From Bradyrhizobium sp. Arg816 (lineage in GTDB: Bacteria > Pseudomonadota > Alphaproteobacteria > Rhizobiales > Xanthobacteraceae), in contig NZ_JAPRAQ010000023.1 in assembly GCF_029989365.1 (NCBI RefSeq), positions 1 to 64,000 of the forward strand: a stretch of 64,000 nucleotides of DNA, read 5' to 3'. This document shows positions 15,961 to 24,748 of this stretch, in pieces. Made by a program: the position numbers and the translations under genes. The notes below the pieces were generated by a model, which saw only the letters and a program-made list of their open reading frames with translations, had not been told where the DNA came from and searched no databases. The stretch's first letter is position 1. The number at the start of each line of letters is the position of its first letter.

Positions 15961-17340
15961 ATGCGCGAGAACCTCCATCGTTTCTTTCGGGCGGCGCGCG
16001 GCGCCGGCGTGCATGTCTCGCCCGCCGAAAGCATCGATGCGATGCGCGCGGTCAAGCAGGTCGGCTTTTCCCACCGGGCCATCCTGCGCGATGCGCTGCT
16101 CCTGACCCTCGCCAAGTCGCAGGACGAGAAGCTCGCCCTCGGCGACTGCTTTGATCTCTTCTTCAGCCAACCAGAGCCGCGGCAGCATCAACCCGAAGCC
16201 GACGACAACGACGACGCCTCGCAGGACGCGGATCAGACCCCCTCACTCAGCTCGGCCAGCGAAGCAGGCGAAGGCCAGCCTTCCGAAGGATTAGGCCCGC
16301 TTGCGCAGATGCTGCTGTCGCAGGATCGCAACGCGATCGCAGCCGCGATCGCCAGCGCTTCCGGTGCGGCTTCGCTGTCCGACATCCGCTATTCGACTCA
16401 GCGCGGCATCTTTTCCAGCCGCATCCTCGACGCCATGGGCCTTCAGCGCCTGCGTGACGATCTCGACGCGCTCACCGCGACCAATCCGTCGCTGGCCGAG
16501 CGTCTGCGCGGCGCGCTGGACGCGTTGCGCGAAGCGGTGCGCGACACGGTCTCGCAAGGCCTTGCGCTCTATGCCCGCGAGGAGGCCGAAAACCTCCGCA
16601 ACGAAATCCTGCGCAACGCGCCGCTTGCCCGCATCGAGCGGCGCCAGGTCGCGGAGATGCGCGCCCTCATCCGCCAGATCGCGCGCCGCCTGCGCGAGCG
16701 TTATTCGAAGCCGCGCAAGCGCCAGCGCCGCGGCCATCTCGACGTGCGCCGCACGCTGCGCCGTAACGCTGCCTGGGGCGGCGTGCCCTTCCTCACCGCG
16801 TGGAAGCGCAAGCACCGCGACCGGCCCAAGATCGTCGCAATCTGCGACGTCTCAGGCTCGGTCGCGCAGGTCTCCGATTTCTTCCTGCTCCTGATCCACT
16901 CGCTGCACGAGGTGGTCGACGACGTCCACTCCTTCGCCTTCTCCTCGCATCTGATCGAGGTCAGCGAGATCCTGGAAAAGAAGTCGCCGGAAGAGGCGAT
17001 GGCCGAGATCATGTCCAAGGTCGGCTTCGGCTCATCCGACTACGGCTCTTCGCTCGTCGATTTCGAGAAGGAGTTCATGAGCACGCTGACGCCGCAGACC
17101 ACGGTGATCGTGCTCGGTGACGCCCGCAGCAACAATCTCGACCCGCGCGCCGACATCCTGCGCCGTATCTCCGAACGCTCGAAGCGCGTGGTCTGGCTCA
17201 ATCCCGAAGGACGGCTCGCCTGGGGCTTCGGTGATTCCGAGATGCCGCGCTACGCGACCTTTTGCACTGTCGTACGCCAATGCGCCACCGCACAGCAGCT
17301 CGAGCGCGCCGTGTCCGACATCGTGGCGACTTATCAGTAG
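15961..17340 (+). CDS. vWA-domain protein, CoxE-like partner of MoxR
   Basis: 459 residues (ATG at 15961; a TTG at 15952 would overlap the upstream stop). N-terminal helical domain, an acidic linker (about residues 75-100, rich in Asp/Glu/Ser), then a CoxE-type vWA domain with an intact MIDAS motif DVSGS (about residue 297) and a later DARSNN segment. Acts with the upstream ATPase in the cytoplasm. The pair forms a two-gene operon. Confidence 0.85.
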   Translation: MRENLHRFFRAARGAGVHVSPAESIDAMRAVKQVGFSHRAILRDALLLTLAKSQDEKLALGDCFDLFFSQPEPRQHQPEADDNDDASQDADQTPSLSSASEAGEGQPSEGLGPLAQMLLSQDRNAIAAAIASASGAASLSDIRYSTQRGIFSSRILDAMGLQRLRDDLDALTATNPSLAERLRGALDALREAVRDTVSQGLALYAREEAENLRNEILRNAPLARIERRQVAEMRALIRQIARRLRERYSKPRKRQRRGHLDVRRTLRRNAAWGGVPFLTAWKRKHRDRPKIVAICDVSGSVAQVSDFFLLLIHSLHEVVDDVHSFAFSSHLIEVSEILEKKSPEEAMAEIMSKVGFGSSDYGSSLVDFEKEFMSTLTPQTTVIVLGDARSNNLDPRADILRRISERSKRVVWLNPEGRLAWGFGDSEMPRYATFCTVVRQCATAQQLERAVSDIVATYQ

Positions 17341-17365
17341 ACGGCAATCACGTTCGCCGCTGGCG

Positions 17366-17548
17366 TCAGGCGGCAGTCAGCTCGGCCTGGACGAGGTTGC
17401 ACTCCCGAAAGTGATACGCGATTTCGTCGAGCGCGCGCTGCTCCCATTCCTGGGCCTGCGCGAGCCAGAACGCCCGTCGCTCCGAATCCAGCGCGGCGCG
17501 CTCTCGGCAGAGGAACTCCTGACTGCGAATTTCCACCAGCCTGTTCAT
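17366..17548 (-). CDS. Small helical hypothetical protein
   Basis: 60 residues, MNRLVEIRSQEFL..., strongly helical with many Arg, Glu and aromatic residues (FWLAQAQEWEQRALDEIAY). AGGAG lies 9 bases before the ATG. Convergent with the vWA gene. No family recognised. Confidence 0.6.
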   Translation of the reverse strand: MNRLVEIRSQEFLCRERAALDSERRAFWLAQAQEWEQRALDEIAYHFRECNLVQAELTAA

Positions 17549-17912
17549 GCACTCACACTCCTGTCGTGTGAAGCCAATCCCCTGCGAATCAACGTAGCAG
17601 AGTCCAGTCAGAGTCCAATCGCTCTCGCTTCACGATTTCTGTGCATATCGCGACGCGTAATGGGACAGCGATGCTTCCCGTGCACTGCGGTAACGCTCGC
17701 CGCACGATCAAGCGCACATCATCAATTAGTGATCGGAGCGCGGGACGATTTTCGTGCGCAAACGATCTTAACTGTTGTGGCGCAATGAAGTGCGGCAATT
17801 CGTGAAGAGAGGTTCTAAACAGCTTACCGAATTCCCGACTCATTGTCGTCGCATGGTGTTCATGCGACGCCGCTAACAGGGGCCCGCGAACTTGACTATC
17901 GCTTGAGGCAAC
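17549..17912. other. Gap without recognisable gene
   Basis: About 360 bases of moderate GC between divergent small genes; presumably contains both promoters. I see no domain-like frame, strong palindrome or terminator. Confidence 0.4.
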
Positions 17913-18134
17913 ATGATCAACGACATCGACTTCGATCTTTCGCCGGACCAATGGGAAGCGCTGAAAGCGCTTCGCAACCCTGTGCCAAATGGTCGCCTCT
18001 CGAAGGCCTATCTCGTCGAAGGTCTCGTCAAGCTCGGTCTCGTTGTGATCAATGACGGCGTACCTTCGATGACGCCGACCGGACGCAAGGTGCTGGTGCG
18101 CGGATCGTGCCGGCTACTGGATCTCGTGGCGTGA
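17913..18134 (+). CDS. Small hypothetical protein
   Basis: 73 residues: an N-terminal acidic helix (DFDLSPDQWEALKALR) followed by a winged-helix-like end (LVEGLVKLGLVVINDGVPSM, then TPTGRKVLVRGS). The last part resembles the LTPAGR turn seen in small helix-turn-helix proteins, so a DNA-binding role is possible. GAGGCA precedes the ATG. Confidence 0.6.
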   Translation: MINDIDFDLSPDQWEALKALRNPVPNGRLSKAYLVEGLVKLGLVVINDGVPSMTPTGRKVLVRGSCRLLDLVA

Positions 18135-18221
18135 CGAGGCTGTCTGCGCGCAACGGCTCTGCATGATCGCCTGAAAAATAATCTCTAGCGTTCCCGCTGA
18201 CAGCGCGTAGCGGGGACGGCC

Positions 18222-18974
18222 TCAACCCGCCAACGTAACGATCAACGGTCCATTGCGGGTTGCGACAACCGTGTGCTCGTACTGAACGGTAGGCGCCTCG
18301 GGGCTGCTGTAGAGCGTCCATGGATCGTCATCACCGTTCTCGGCCCACTCCGCGCCAAGCGACAGGAACGGCTCGACGGTGAACACCAGGCCATCGCTCA
18401 TGATGCGGCGCTCGGAGCGATCGGGCCATGTCGCGATCTCCGTCGGCTCCTCGTGGAGCGACAAGCCGACACCGTGACTGGCTAGGTTCTTGACGAGCAT
18501 CTAGCCGTTTTTCCGCGCAAACGTCCCGATGGCCTGACCGATGCCGGCAATCGGCTTGCCGGCTCCAACCTGTCGCAGGCCCGTCCACATCGCCCGCCGA
18601 CCATCCCTGCAAAGACGCTCGATCGAACGGGGCACGGGCGGAACGGCGAACGAGGCTCCCGTATCGGCAAAGAAGCCGCTCTTCTCGGCCGAGACGTCGA
18701 TGTTGACGAGGTCGCCCCGCTCGATCCGCCGGGCGCCCGGGATGCCATGAGCGATCTCTTCGTTCACGCTGATGCAGGTTGCGCCAGGAAAGGCATAGGC
18801 CAGTTCCGGCGCCGAACGCGCTCCGGCGGTCTCAAGGAACTTTCGTCCGATCCGGTCGAGTTCCGAGGTGGTCATGCCGGGCTCGAGGGCTTTCCCCATC
18901 TCCTCAAGCGCATTGGCGACGATACGCCCGACCTCTTTCAGGCAGATCAGATCGTTCTCATTCGAGATTGTCAT
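18222..18974 (-). pseudogene. map: Type I methionine aminopeptidase, split by an in-frame amber codon
   Basis: The frame reads through a MAP of normal size (about 250 codons) except for TAG at 18501-18503, directly followed by ATG. The first half holds HGIPG, NIDVS and FADTG (His and two Asp ligands); the second holds SHGVG, FTVEPF and QYEHTVV (His and two Glu ligands). The expected residue at the stop is aromatic (Tyr codons differ by one base), so a point mutation is likely. The adjacent ATG could allow re-initiation into a two-piece enzyme. Probably a spare copy; the essential one should be elsewhere. Confidence 0.85.
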
Positions 18975-19097
18975 ATCAAGCTCTTGCGAAAGCCGGGACA
19001 TAGCTGTTGCGATGCCGACTTGCAAACGGAAGAGCGCGCGCAAGAATCCCGGATTATGCGGCGCCCTGGATGACTTCCAGGACCAAGCCGCGACAAT

Positions 19098-19114
19098 CTG
19101 GCACGGTTGTTGCT
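19098..19114 (+). promoter_or_regulatory. Sigma-54 promoter of dctA
   Basis: CTGGCACGGTTGTTGCT matches the sigma-54 consensus YTGGCACGRNNNTTGCW at every fixed position, with GG (19100-19101) and GC (19112-19113) exactly 10 bases apart. It ends 42 bases before the dctA ATG. dctA promoters in rhizobia are classically RpoN/DctD-dependent. Confidence 0.85.
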
Positions 19115-19156
19115 CCTTTTTGACGTCCAAGACGCGTCGAAAAGGGGAAGTCCACC

Positions 19157-20476
19157 ATGACGACCATCACCGCGGTACCTACCGCCGAGCCGAAGCCGCT
19201 CTACACCTCGCTGTTCGTCCAGGTCCTCGCCGCGCTGGTGTTTGGCGTCATCCTGGGGATGGCCGTTCCGGACTTCGCCATCGGGCTCAAGATCCTCAGC
19301 GATGCCTTCCTGAAGCTGATCTCGATGATCGTGGCCCCGATCGTTTTCTGCGTCGTCGTGCACGGCATTGCCGGTGCCGGCGACCTCAAGAAGGTCGGCC
19401 GGGTCGGCGTCAAGGCGCTGGTCTATTTCGAGGTGATGACGACGGTCGCCCTCGTGGTCGGCCTGCTGCTCGCCTATCTCTTCGGCCCCGGCCACGGCAT
19501 GAACATCGATCCCTCGACGCTCGACGCCAAGGCGCTCAACACCTATGCCGACAACGCCCACAAGCTGTCCGGCGGCGGCATCGGCGCCTTCCTGATGAAC
19601 GTGATCCCCAGCACCTCGTTCGATGCGCTGTCGCGCAACGACGTGCTCCAGGTGCTGTTCTTCGCGGTCCTGTTCGGTGTCGGCCTTGCACTCGTCGGCG
19701 GCGAGAAAGGCGCGCTGGTCACATCGATCATCGACGCGGCCTCCAGCGTGCTGTTTCGGGTGATGGGGCTGATCGTGCGGGTCGCGCCGCTCGGCGTGCT
19801 CGGCGCGGTCGCCTATACCGTCGGCAAATACGGCGTCGGCTCGCTGAAGCAGCTCGTCTCGCTGGTGATGTTGTTCTACGTCTCGGTCGGCATCTTCGTG
19901 CTGGGCGTGCTCGGCGGCGTCATGGCGCTCGCCGGAATCAACATCCTCAAATTCCTCGCTTACTTGCGCGAAGAGCTGACCATCGTGCTCGCGACCGCGT
20001 CCTCCGATGCCGTGCTGCCGCAGATCATGAAGAAACTGGAGCGGATGGGCGTGAAGGATTCCGTGGTCGGCCTCGTCATCCCGACCGGCTATTCCTTCAA
20101 CCTCGACGCTTTCTCGATCTACCTGACGCTTGCGGTCGTCTTCATCGCGCAGGCGACCAACACGCCGCTGTCCTTCGGCGACCTCCTGCTGGTGCTCGGC
20201 GTCTCGCTGATCACGTCGAAGGGTGCGCACGGCGTGCCGGGCTCGGCGATCGTGATCCTGGCCGCGACGCTCAACGCGGTGCCGAGCATTCCTGCCATCG
20301 GCCTCGTGCTGGTGTTGTCGGTCGATTGGTTCATCGGCATGGCCCGCGCGCTCGGCAACCTCGTCGGCAATTGCGTGGCGACTGTCGTGGTCGCCGCCTG
20401 GGAAGGCGATCTCGACCGCGCCAAGGCGGCCCAGGTGCTGGAGGGCGGCGAGCTGGTCGACGTGACCGCGGGGTAG
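19157..20476 (+). CDS. dctA: C4-dicarboxylate:H+/Na+ symporter DctA
   Basis: 439 residues, normal length for DctA of the DAACS family, with about eight membrane helices and two re-entrant hairpins. The signature loops are present: ATASSDAVLPQ (first hairpin) and PTGYSFNLDAFS in helix 7, plus a SKGAHGVPG second hairpin. Takes up succinate, malate and fumarate, the carbon supply of bacteroids. No dctBD sensor pair is next to it. Confidence 0.93.
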   Translation: MTTITAVPTAEPKPLYTSLFVQVLAALVFGVILGMAVPDFAIGLKILSDAFLKLISMIVAPIVFCVVVHGIAGAGDLKKVGRVGVKALVYFEVMTTVALVVGLLLAYLFGPGHGMNIDPSTLDAKALNTYADNAHKLSGGGIGAFLMNVIPSTSFDALSRNDVLQVLFFAVLFGVGLALVGGEKGALVTSIIDAASSVLFRVMGLIVRVAPLGVLGAVAYTVGKYGVGSLKQLVSLVMLFYVSVGIFVLGVLGGVMALAGINILKFLAYLREELTIVLATASSDAVLPQIMKKLERMGVKDSVVGLVIPTGYSFNLDAFSIYLTLAVVFIAQATNTPLSFGDLLLVLGVSLITSKGAHGVPGSAIVILAATLNAVPSIPAIGLVLVLSVDWFIGMARALGNLVGNCVATVVVAAWEGDLDRAKAAQVLEGGELVDVTAG

Positions 20477-20486
20477 CGCCCGCGGA

Positions 20487-21917
20487 TCAGTCATCCCACC
20501 GGAGGAGTGGCGTTCCATACGCCCTCCTCCAGACGGACAGGAAGCGCGGAAACCATGAGTGCGCCACGGCGCCCTTATACGCCCAGGTGCGATACTTCAG
20601 GCCCTGCTCCGAGATCAGCTCCTGATAGCCGCCATGGACTTCGGTCGCGGTCCGAATGTCCTTCAATATCCCCTGCGCGCAAGCCCGATAGGTATCGCTC
20701 CCTAAGGCTTCATCAAAATCCAGCATCCGATCCGCGAATTCAACATTGAATGTCGGCCACGACGAACGCCCCTGATAGGCCGGCGCCGCGATCTTGTGGA
20801 TCATCTTGTTCCGTGGATTATCCGCGGACACCAGAAAGTGGAACGTGCTGGGGATGCGAAAGCGCGGCTCGGCGATGATCAGATCCGTCGTAGCCGCAAA
20901 CAGCGCCCGCTCGCCGGCATCGTTCATGTCCCAGAAGCCGCGATGCACGCTGACGAAATCCAGGGCCACCAAGGACACCGGTGCGCCCGCCGGGCCGTCA
21001 AGCGAATGCCTGATATAGCCGTCCTTGCCGAACAAGCGGAGCAGATCTCTCTTGTACTGCGCAAGGTCGCGACCGAGCAGCCGCTTCAGTTCGTTCTCGT
21101 CGACGATCCCGAGCTGCACGCCCCACACGAACGTCGTGTAGACGCAGGCGTTGGTGACGAAGCGCCTGCGCTCGGCCCGCGTATCCGTTGCCGCAGAGCG
21201 AGGCCCGCCGGCATCGCACAGCAGATATCTGGTGCCGTCGTGATCAAATGGCTCCAGTTCGCTCGCAAGCCGGAGGATCGCGCGCTTCAGGTCGACGCCA
21301 TATTCGGCCAGCAGCAGGCGGCCGGCATGTGCGCATTGCGACATCGCCAGATAGGACGACGCTCTCTCGTCGGCACCTATCATCTGCTGGAGACCGGCGA
21401 GAATGCCGAGCAGCGTGTCAGAGGGCCGCGAGAAATAATTCACGCCGAGGTACCGCCCGCGTCCCGCAGGAACGATCGTCGTCGTGACCACGTCGGCGCG
21501 AACCGCCTCCAGCAGGAGGCGAACGCTCTTTTCGAGCAGGCGCGCCCGACGGACCGCGTCCTGCGCATCCATGATGGTTTCAGGGTCGAGGACGTCGGGG
21601 TAAAACCAGGCGAAGTCGCGCGGATAATAGGCGGAAGCGTGCGGCGCTCCCGTGACGAGGAAGGCCTCGGTCACCGAAAAGGCGCTGTCCATCGAGTGCC
21701 GGTACAAGTCCTCGATGTCCGACAACGCATGATGCGATTGTCTCAGGAAGCGATCACCGAGAAAATTGACCGCCTGAAGCGCGTTGGCGACAAAGGTCGC
21801 AGCCATCCCCTGGTAGAACCGGTTCTCACGATGTGATGGAAATGAGATGTCGCTGTTCATATGCGTCAATCGGCTGATGTCTCGTGACCCCGTGATGGCG
21901 GCCACCATTTTAAACAT
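20487..21917 (-). CDS. Hypothetical protein, possibly six-hairpin glycosidase-like
   Basis: 476 residues, cytosolic (no signal). Helix-rich with repeated hydrophobic/aromatic motifs; YYPRDFAWFYPDVLDPETI is reminiscent of the RDxAW/xP loop of alpha/alpha-barrel glycosidases, and several Asp/Glu sit in comparable loops, but I cannot assign a family. Start uncertain: Met at 21917 or 21860. It lies tail-to-tail with dctA and next to the ureide genes, without a clear functional tie. Confidence 0.6.
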   Translation of the reverse strand: MFKMVAAITGSRDISRLTHMNSDISFPSHRENRFYQGMAATFVANALQAVNFLGDRFLRQSHHALSDIEDLYRHSMDSAFSVTEAFLVTGAPHASAYYPRDFAWFYPDVLDPETIMDAQDAVRRARLLEKSVRLLLEAVRADVVTTTIVPAGRGRYLGVNYFSRPSDTLLGILAGLQQMIGADERASSYLAMSQCAHAGRLLLAEYGVDLKRAILRLASELEPFDHDGTRYLLCDAGGPRSAATDTRAERRRFVTNACVYTTFVWGVQLGIVDENELKRLLGRDLAQYKRDLLRLFGKDGYIRHSLDGPAGAPVSLVALDFVSVHRGFWDMNDAGERALFAATTDLIIAEPRFRIPSTFHFLVSADNPRNKMIHKIAAPAYQGRSSWPTFNVEFADRMLDFDEALGSDTYRACAQGILKDIRTATEVHGGYQELISEQGLKYRTWAYKGAVAHSWFPRFLSVWRRAYGTPLLRWDD

Positions 21918-21961
21918 GACTGATTCGTATCTCTACCCGGTGACTTGCGGGCTTCAGGCAA

Positions 21962-23236
21962 TCAGTTCGCGCCGGCACGGCCCTCCCGCGGCCTGAAATT
22001 CTCGATCACCCGCAGCAGCACGCGCGCGCCGGCGTCGGCATCGGCGAGCTCGACGTGCTCGTCCGGGTGGTGGCTGATGCCGCCGCGACAGCGGACGAAG
22101 ATCATGCCGACATCGGCGATATCGATCATCGCCATGCCGTCGTGCCCTGCCCCGCTCGGCAGCTCGAACACCGAGGCGCCTTCGGCAGCGATCGCCTGCG
22201 CGATCTGATCCTTCAGCCAGGGCGCGCAAGGCGCGGTGCGGTTCTCGTGAGTGACGTCGAGCTGAAGCGCCAATTGCCGGCGCTTGGCGATGGCCTCGAT
22301 CTGCCGGACGACGTCGGCGACCGCGCGCTTGCGATGCATGTCGGTCGGTGCCCGCATGTCGATGGTGAACGACACTTCGCCGGGGATGACATTGGTCGCG
22401 CCGGGCCTCGCCTGGATATAGCCGACCGTGCCGACCAGCCCGCTCTCGTCGGTGCGGCAGAACTGCTCGATCGCGCCGATGCATTCGGCCGCGCCGGCGA
22501 GCGCATCACGGCGCAGCGCCATCGGCACGGTGCCGGCGTGACCGGCCATGCCGGTCAGCCGCGCAGCGAGCCGTGTCGCGCCCGCAATCGCAGTGACGAC
22601 ACCGACGGGCAGGTTCTGCGCTTCCAGCACCGGGCCCTGCTCGATGTGCAATTCGAGATAGGCGAGCAGTTCGCGCCGGGCCCGCGCGGCCGCGCCGATG
22701 TGATCGGGATCGAGGCCGAACGCGACGAGCGCATCGCGCATCGACACGCCGTCGCGGTCGCGCGTGTTCAGGACGCTCTCGTCGAAGGTGCCGGCCACCG
22801 CCCGGCTTCCGAGCAGCGTCGAGGCGAAACGTACCCCCTCTTCATCGGCAAAGCCGATCACCTCGATCGCGAACGGCAGGCGCTTGCCGCGGCGGTTGAG
22901 ATCGGCGACGCAGGCGATCGCCGTGATCACCCCCAGCGGTCCGTCCCATTTGCCGGCATCGCGCACCGTGTCGTAGTGCGAGCCGAGCATCAGGCAGGGC
23001 GCCCCCGGCTGCTCGCCTTCGTAGCGTCCGCAAACATTCCCGATCGCATCGAGATGCGCGCCCATGCCGGCTTCGCGCATCCAGCCCAGGATGAGGTCAG
23101 CGGCCTTGCGCAGCTCGTTGGTGAGATAGATGCGGGTGAGCTTGTCGCCGTCTTCCGAGATCGCGGCGAGCTCGTCGATCCCGCGCAGGATCTCCTCGCC
23201 GAGCGATGCGTTCTGAACGGCGTTACCAGCAACCAT
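21962..23236 (-). CDS. Allantoate amidohydrolase / N-carbamoyl amino-acid hydrolase (M20 family)
   Basis: 424 residues with the dinuclear metal site of the M20 Zn-hydrolase group: GSHYDT (His), the Asp of KWDGPLG, FADEEGVRF (Glu pair), LELHIEQGP (His) and SHHPDE (His). The same fold serves allantoate amidohydrolase, ureidoglycolate amidohydrolase and L-carbamoylase; the surrounding purine genes make allantoate the most likely substrate, releasing ammonia and CO2. Divergent from the first BMP transporter operon with a sigma-54-like promoter in between. Confidence 0.8.
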   Translation of the reverse strand: MVAGNAVQNASLGEEILRGIDELAAISEDGDKLTRIYLTNELRKAADLILGWMREAGMGAHLDAIGNVCGRYEGEQPGAPCLMLGSHYDTVRDAGKWDGPLGVITAIACVADLNRRGKRLPFAIEVIGFADEEGVRFASTLLGSRAVAGTFDESVLNTRDRDGVSMRDALVAFGLDPDHIGAAARARRELLAYLELHIEQGPVLEAQNLPVGVVTAIAGATRLAARLTGMAGHAGTVPMALRRDALAGAAECIGAIEQFCRTDESGLVGTVGYIQARPGATNVIPGEVSFTIDMRAPTDMHRKRAVADVVRQIEAIAKRRQLALQLDVTHENRTAPCAPWLKDQIAQAIAAEGASVFELPSGAGHDGMAMIDIADVGMIFVRCRGGISHHPDEHVELADADAGARVLLRVIENFRPREGRAGAN

Positions 23237-23290
23237 CTCGGCGAGCTTCCCATCTCTTGGGACCGCGGCGGCGGTCCTGGCGGCGATCGA

Positions 23291-23307
23291 TACAAGTTCG
23301 GTGCCAG
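23291..23307 (-). promoter_or_regulatory. Sigma-54-like promoter for the amidohydrolase gene
   Basis: Reverse-strand CTGGCACCGAACTTGTA: perfect TGGCAC -24 element, 10-base spacing, but GT instead of GC at -12. It lies 55 bases before the start at 23236. The -12 deviation makes it weaker than the one for the transporter operon. Confidence 0.45.
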
Positions 23308-23542
23308 CGAAAAATCACCAACCCGGTCCCGATCCGCGCGTGGGTAGCATGAATGCGGGTTGCCGGCAGACCGTAGCTCCCGTCATGCCCACACGCGAGC
23401 TGGCCTGGCTGCTCAACTCCATTGCATACAATTAATATATTCTGCTCAAAAATTAATCTGACGATTTGCTCGGCGGGATTCTGAAAATTCATAAACATTA
23501 TACTTTTCAATGCCTTCACATCAATTGACCGCTCCGTGGCCT

Positions 23543-23559
23543 CTGGCACGAAGCTTGCG
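23543..23559 (+). promoter_or_regulatory. Sigma-54 promoter of the BMP transporter / biuret hydrolase operon
   Basis: CTGGCACGAAGCTTGCG matches YTGGCACGRNNNTTGCW at all fixed positions but the last, with GG (23545-23546) and GC (23557-23558) exactly 10 apart, 76 bases before the ATG. The 399-base divergent region (23237-23635) also has an AT-rich block at 23425-23515 that could bind an enhancer-type activator; I see no clear NtrC site. Confidence 0.75.
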
Positions 23560-23635
23560 ACATTTTATCCCCAGGCTCCGCCAGACCGGCGCAGCCGAGA
23601 GATTGGGGCGGTGCATCCGCCAAGGGGAGCAGGCA

Positions 23636-24748
23636 ATGGATTTTGGCAGGATTTCACGACGTCATTTATTGCAAGGCAGCGCGGCCCTCACTCTCGGTGC
23701 AGCAGCGGGCGTCCGGCCGGCCTTGGCGGCCGAAACGACCATCGGCTTCATCTATGTCGGCTCGCGCGACGACTACGGCTACAACCAGGCGCATGCGCAG
23801 GGCGCGGCGGCACTGAAGAAAATTCCGGGTCTGAAGGTCGTCGAGGAAGAGAAGGTGCCGGAGACCGACGCGGTCGAGAAGACGATCGAGTCCATGATCA
23901 ACCTCGACGGCGCCACCCTGCTCTTCCCGACCTCGTTCGGCTACTACAACCCGCACATGATCAAGATGGCCACCAAGTTCCCGAAGCTACGCTTCGAGCA
24001 CTGCGGCGGCCTGTGGAGCGACAAGGATCCGAAGAACGCCGGCAGCTATTTTGGCTATATCGACGAGGCCCAGTACATCTCGGGAATCGTCGCCGGCTAC
24101 ACCTCCAAGAGCGGCAAGCTCGGCTTCGTTGCCGCCAAGCCGATCCCGCAGGTACTGCGCAACATCAACGCCTTCGCGCTCGGCGCCAGGCTCGCCAATC
24201 CCAAGGCCACCACGCAGGTCATTTTCACCGGCGATTGGTCGATGCCGGTCAAGGAGGCCGAAGCCACCAACAGCCTGATCGATCAGGGCGTCGACGTACT
24301 CACCTGCCACGTCGACGGTCCGAAGACCATGGTCGAGAACGCGGCACGCCGCGGCGCCTTCGTCTGCGGCTATCACACCAACCAGTCGCCGCTGGCGCCG
24401 AAGGCGTATCTCACCGGCGCCGAGTGGAATTGGGAAGCGCTCTATCCGAAGTTCGTGAAGATGATCGCCGCCGGCGAAAGCATCCCGAACTTCTATCGCG
24501 GCGGACTCAAGGAAGAGATCGTCAAGACCTCGCCCTACGGCGAGGCAGTCTCCGCCGAGGCGCGCAAGCACGCCGACGAGGTCAAGGCCAAATTCCTGTC
24601 GGCAGAGGGCTACGCCATCTTCAAGGGCGGGCTGGTCGACAACAAGGGCAAGACGGTGATCGCAGCCGGTACCGATCGCGGCCAGAAGGATCCTGAGCTG
24701 GAGAAGATGGACTACCTGGTCGAAGGCGTGATCGGAGCGACTTCGTGA
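23636..24748 (+). CDS. BMP-family ABC transporter substrate-binding protein (Tat-exported)
   Basis: 370 residues. Twin-arginine leader ISRRHLLQG, cleavage near residue 31, then the BMP/PnrA-type binding fold beginning TIGFIYVGSRDDYGYNQAH. The BMP family binds purine nucleosides or related heterocycles. Export of a binding protein through Tat is less common than Sec. First gene of a six-gene operon that includes a biuret-type hydrolase and a deaminase, so a ureide or purine base is the likely cargo. ATG at 23636 with GGGGAG upstream. Confidence 0.88.
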   Translation: MDFGRISRRHLLQGSAALTLGAAAGVRPALAAETTIGFIYVGSRDDYGYNQAHAQGAAALKKIPGLKVVEEEKVPETDAVEKTIESMINLDGATLLFPTSFGYYNPHMIKMATKFPKLRFEHCGGLWSDKDPKNAGSYFGYIDEAQYISGIVAGYTSKSGKLGFVAAKPIPQVLRNINAFALGARLANPKATTQVIFTGDWSMPVKEAEATNSLIDQGVDVLTCHVDGPKTMVENAARRGAFVCGYHTNQSPLAPKAYLTGAEWNWEALYPKFVKMIAAGESIPNFYRGGLKEEIVKTSPYGEAVSAEARKHADEVKAKFLSAEGYAIFKGGLVDNKGKTVIAAGTDRGQKDPELEKMDYLVEGVIGATS

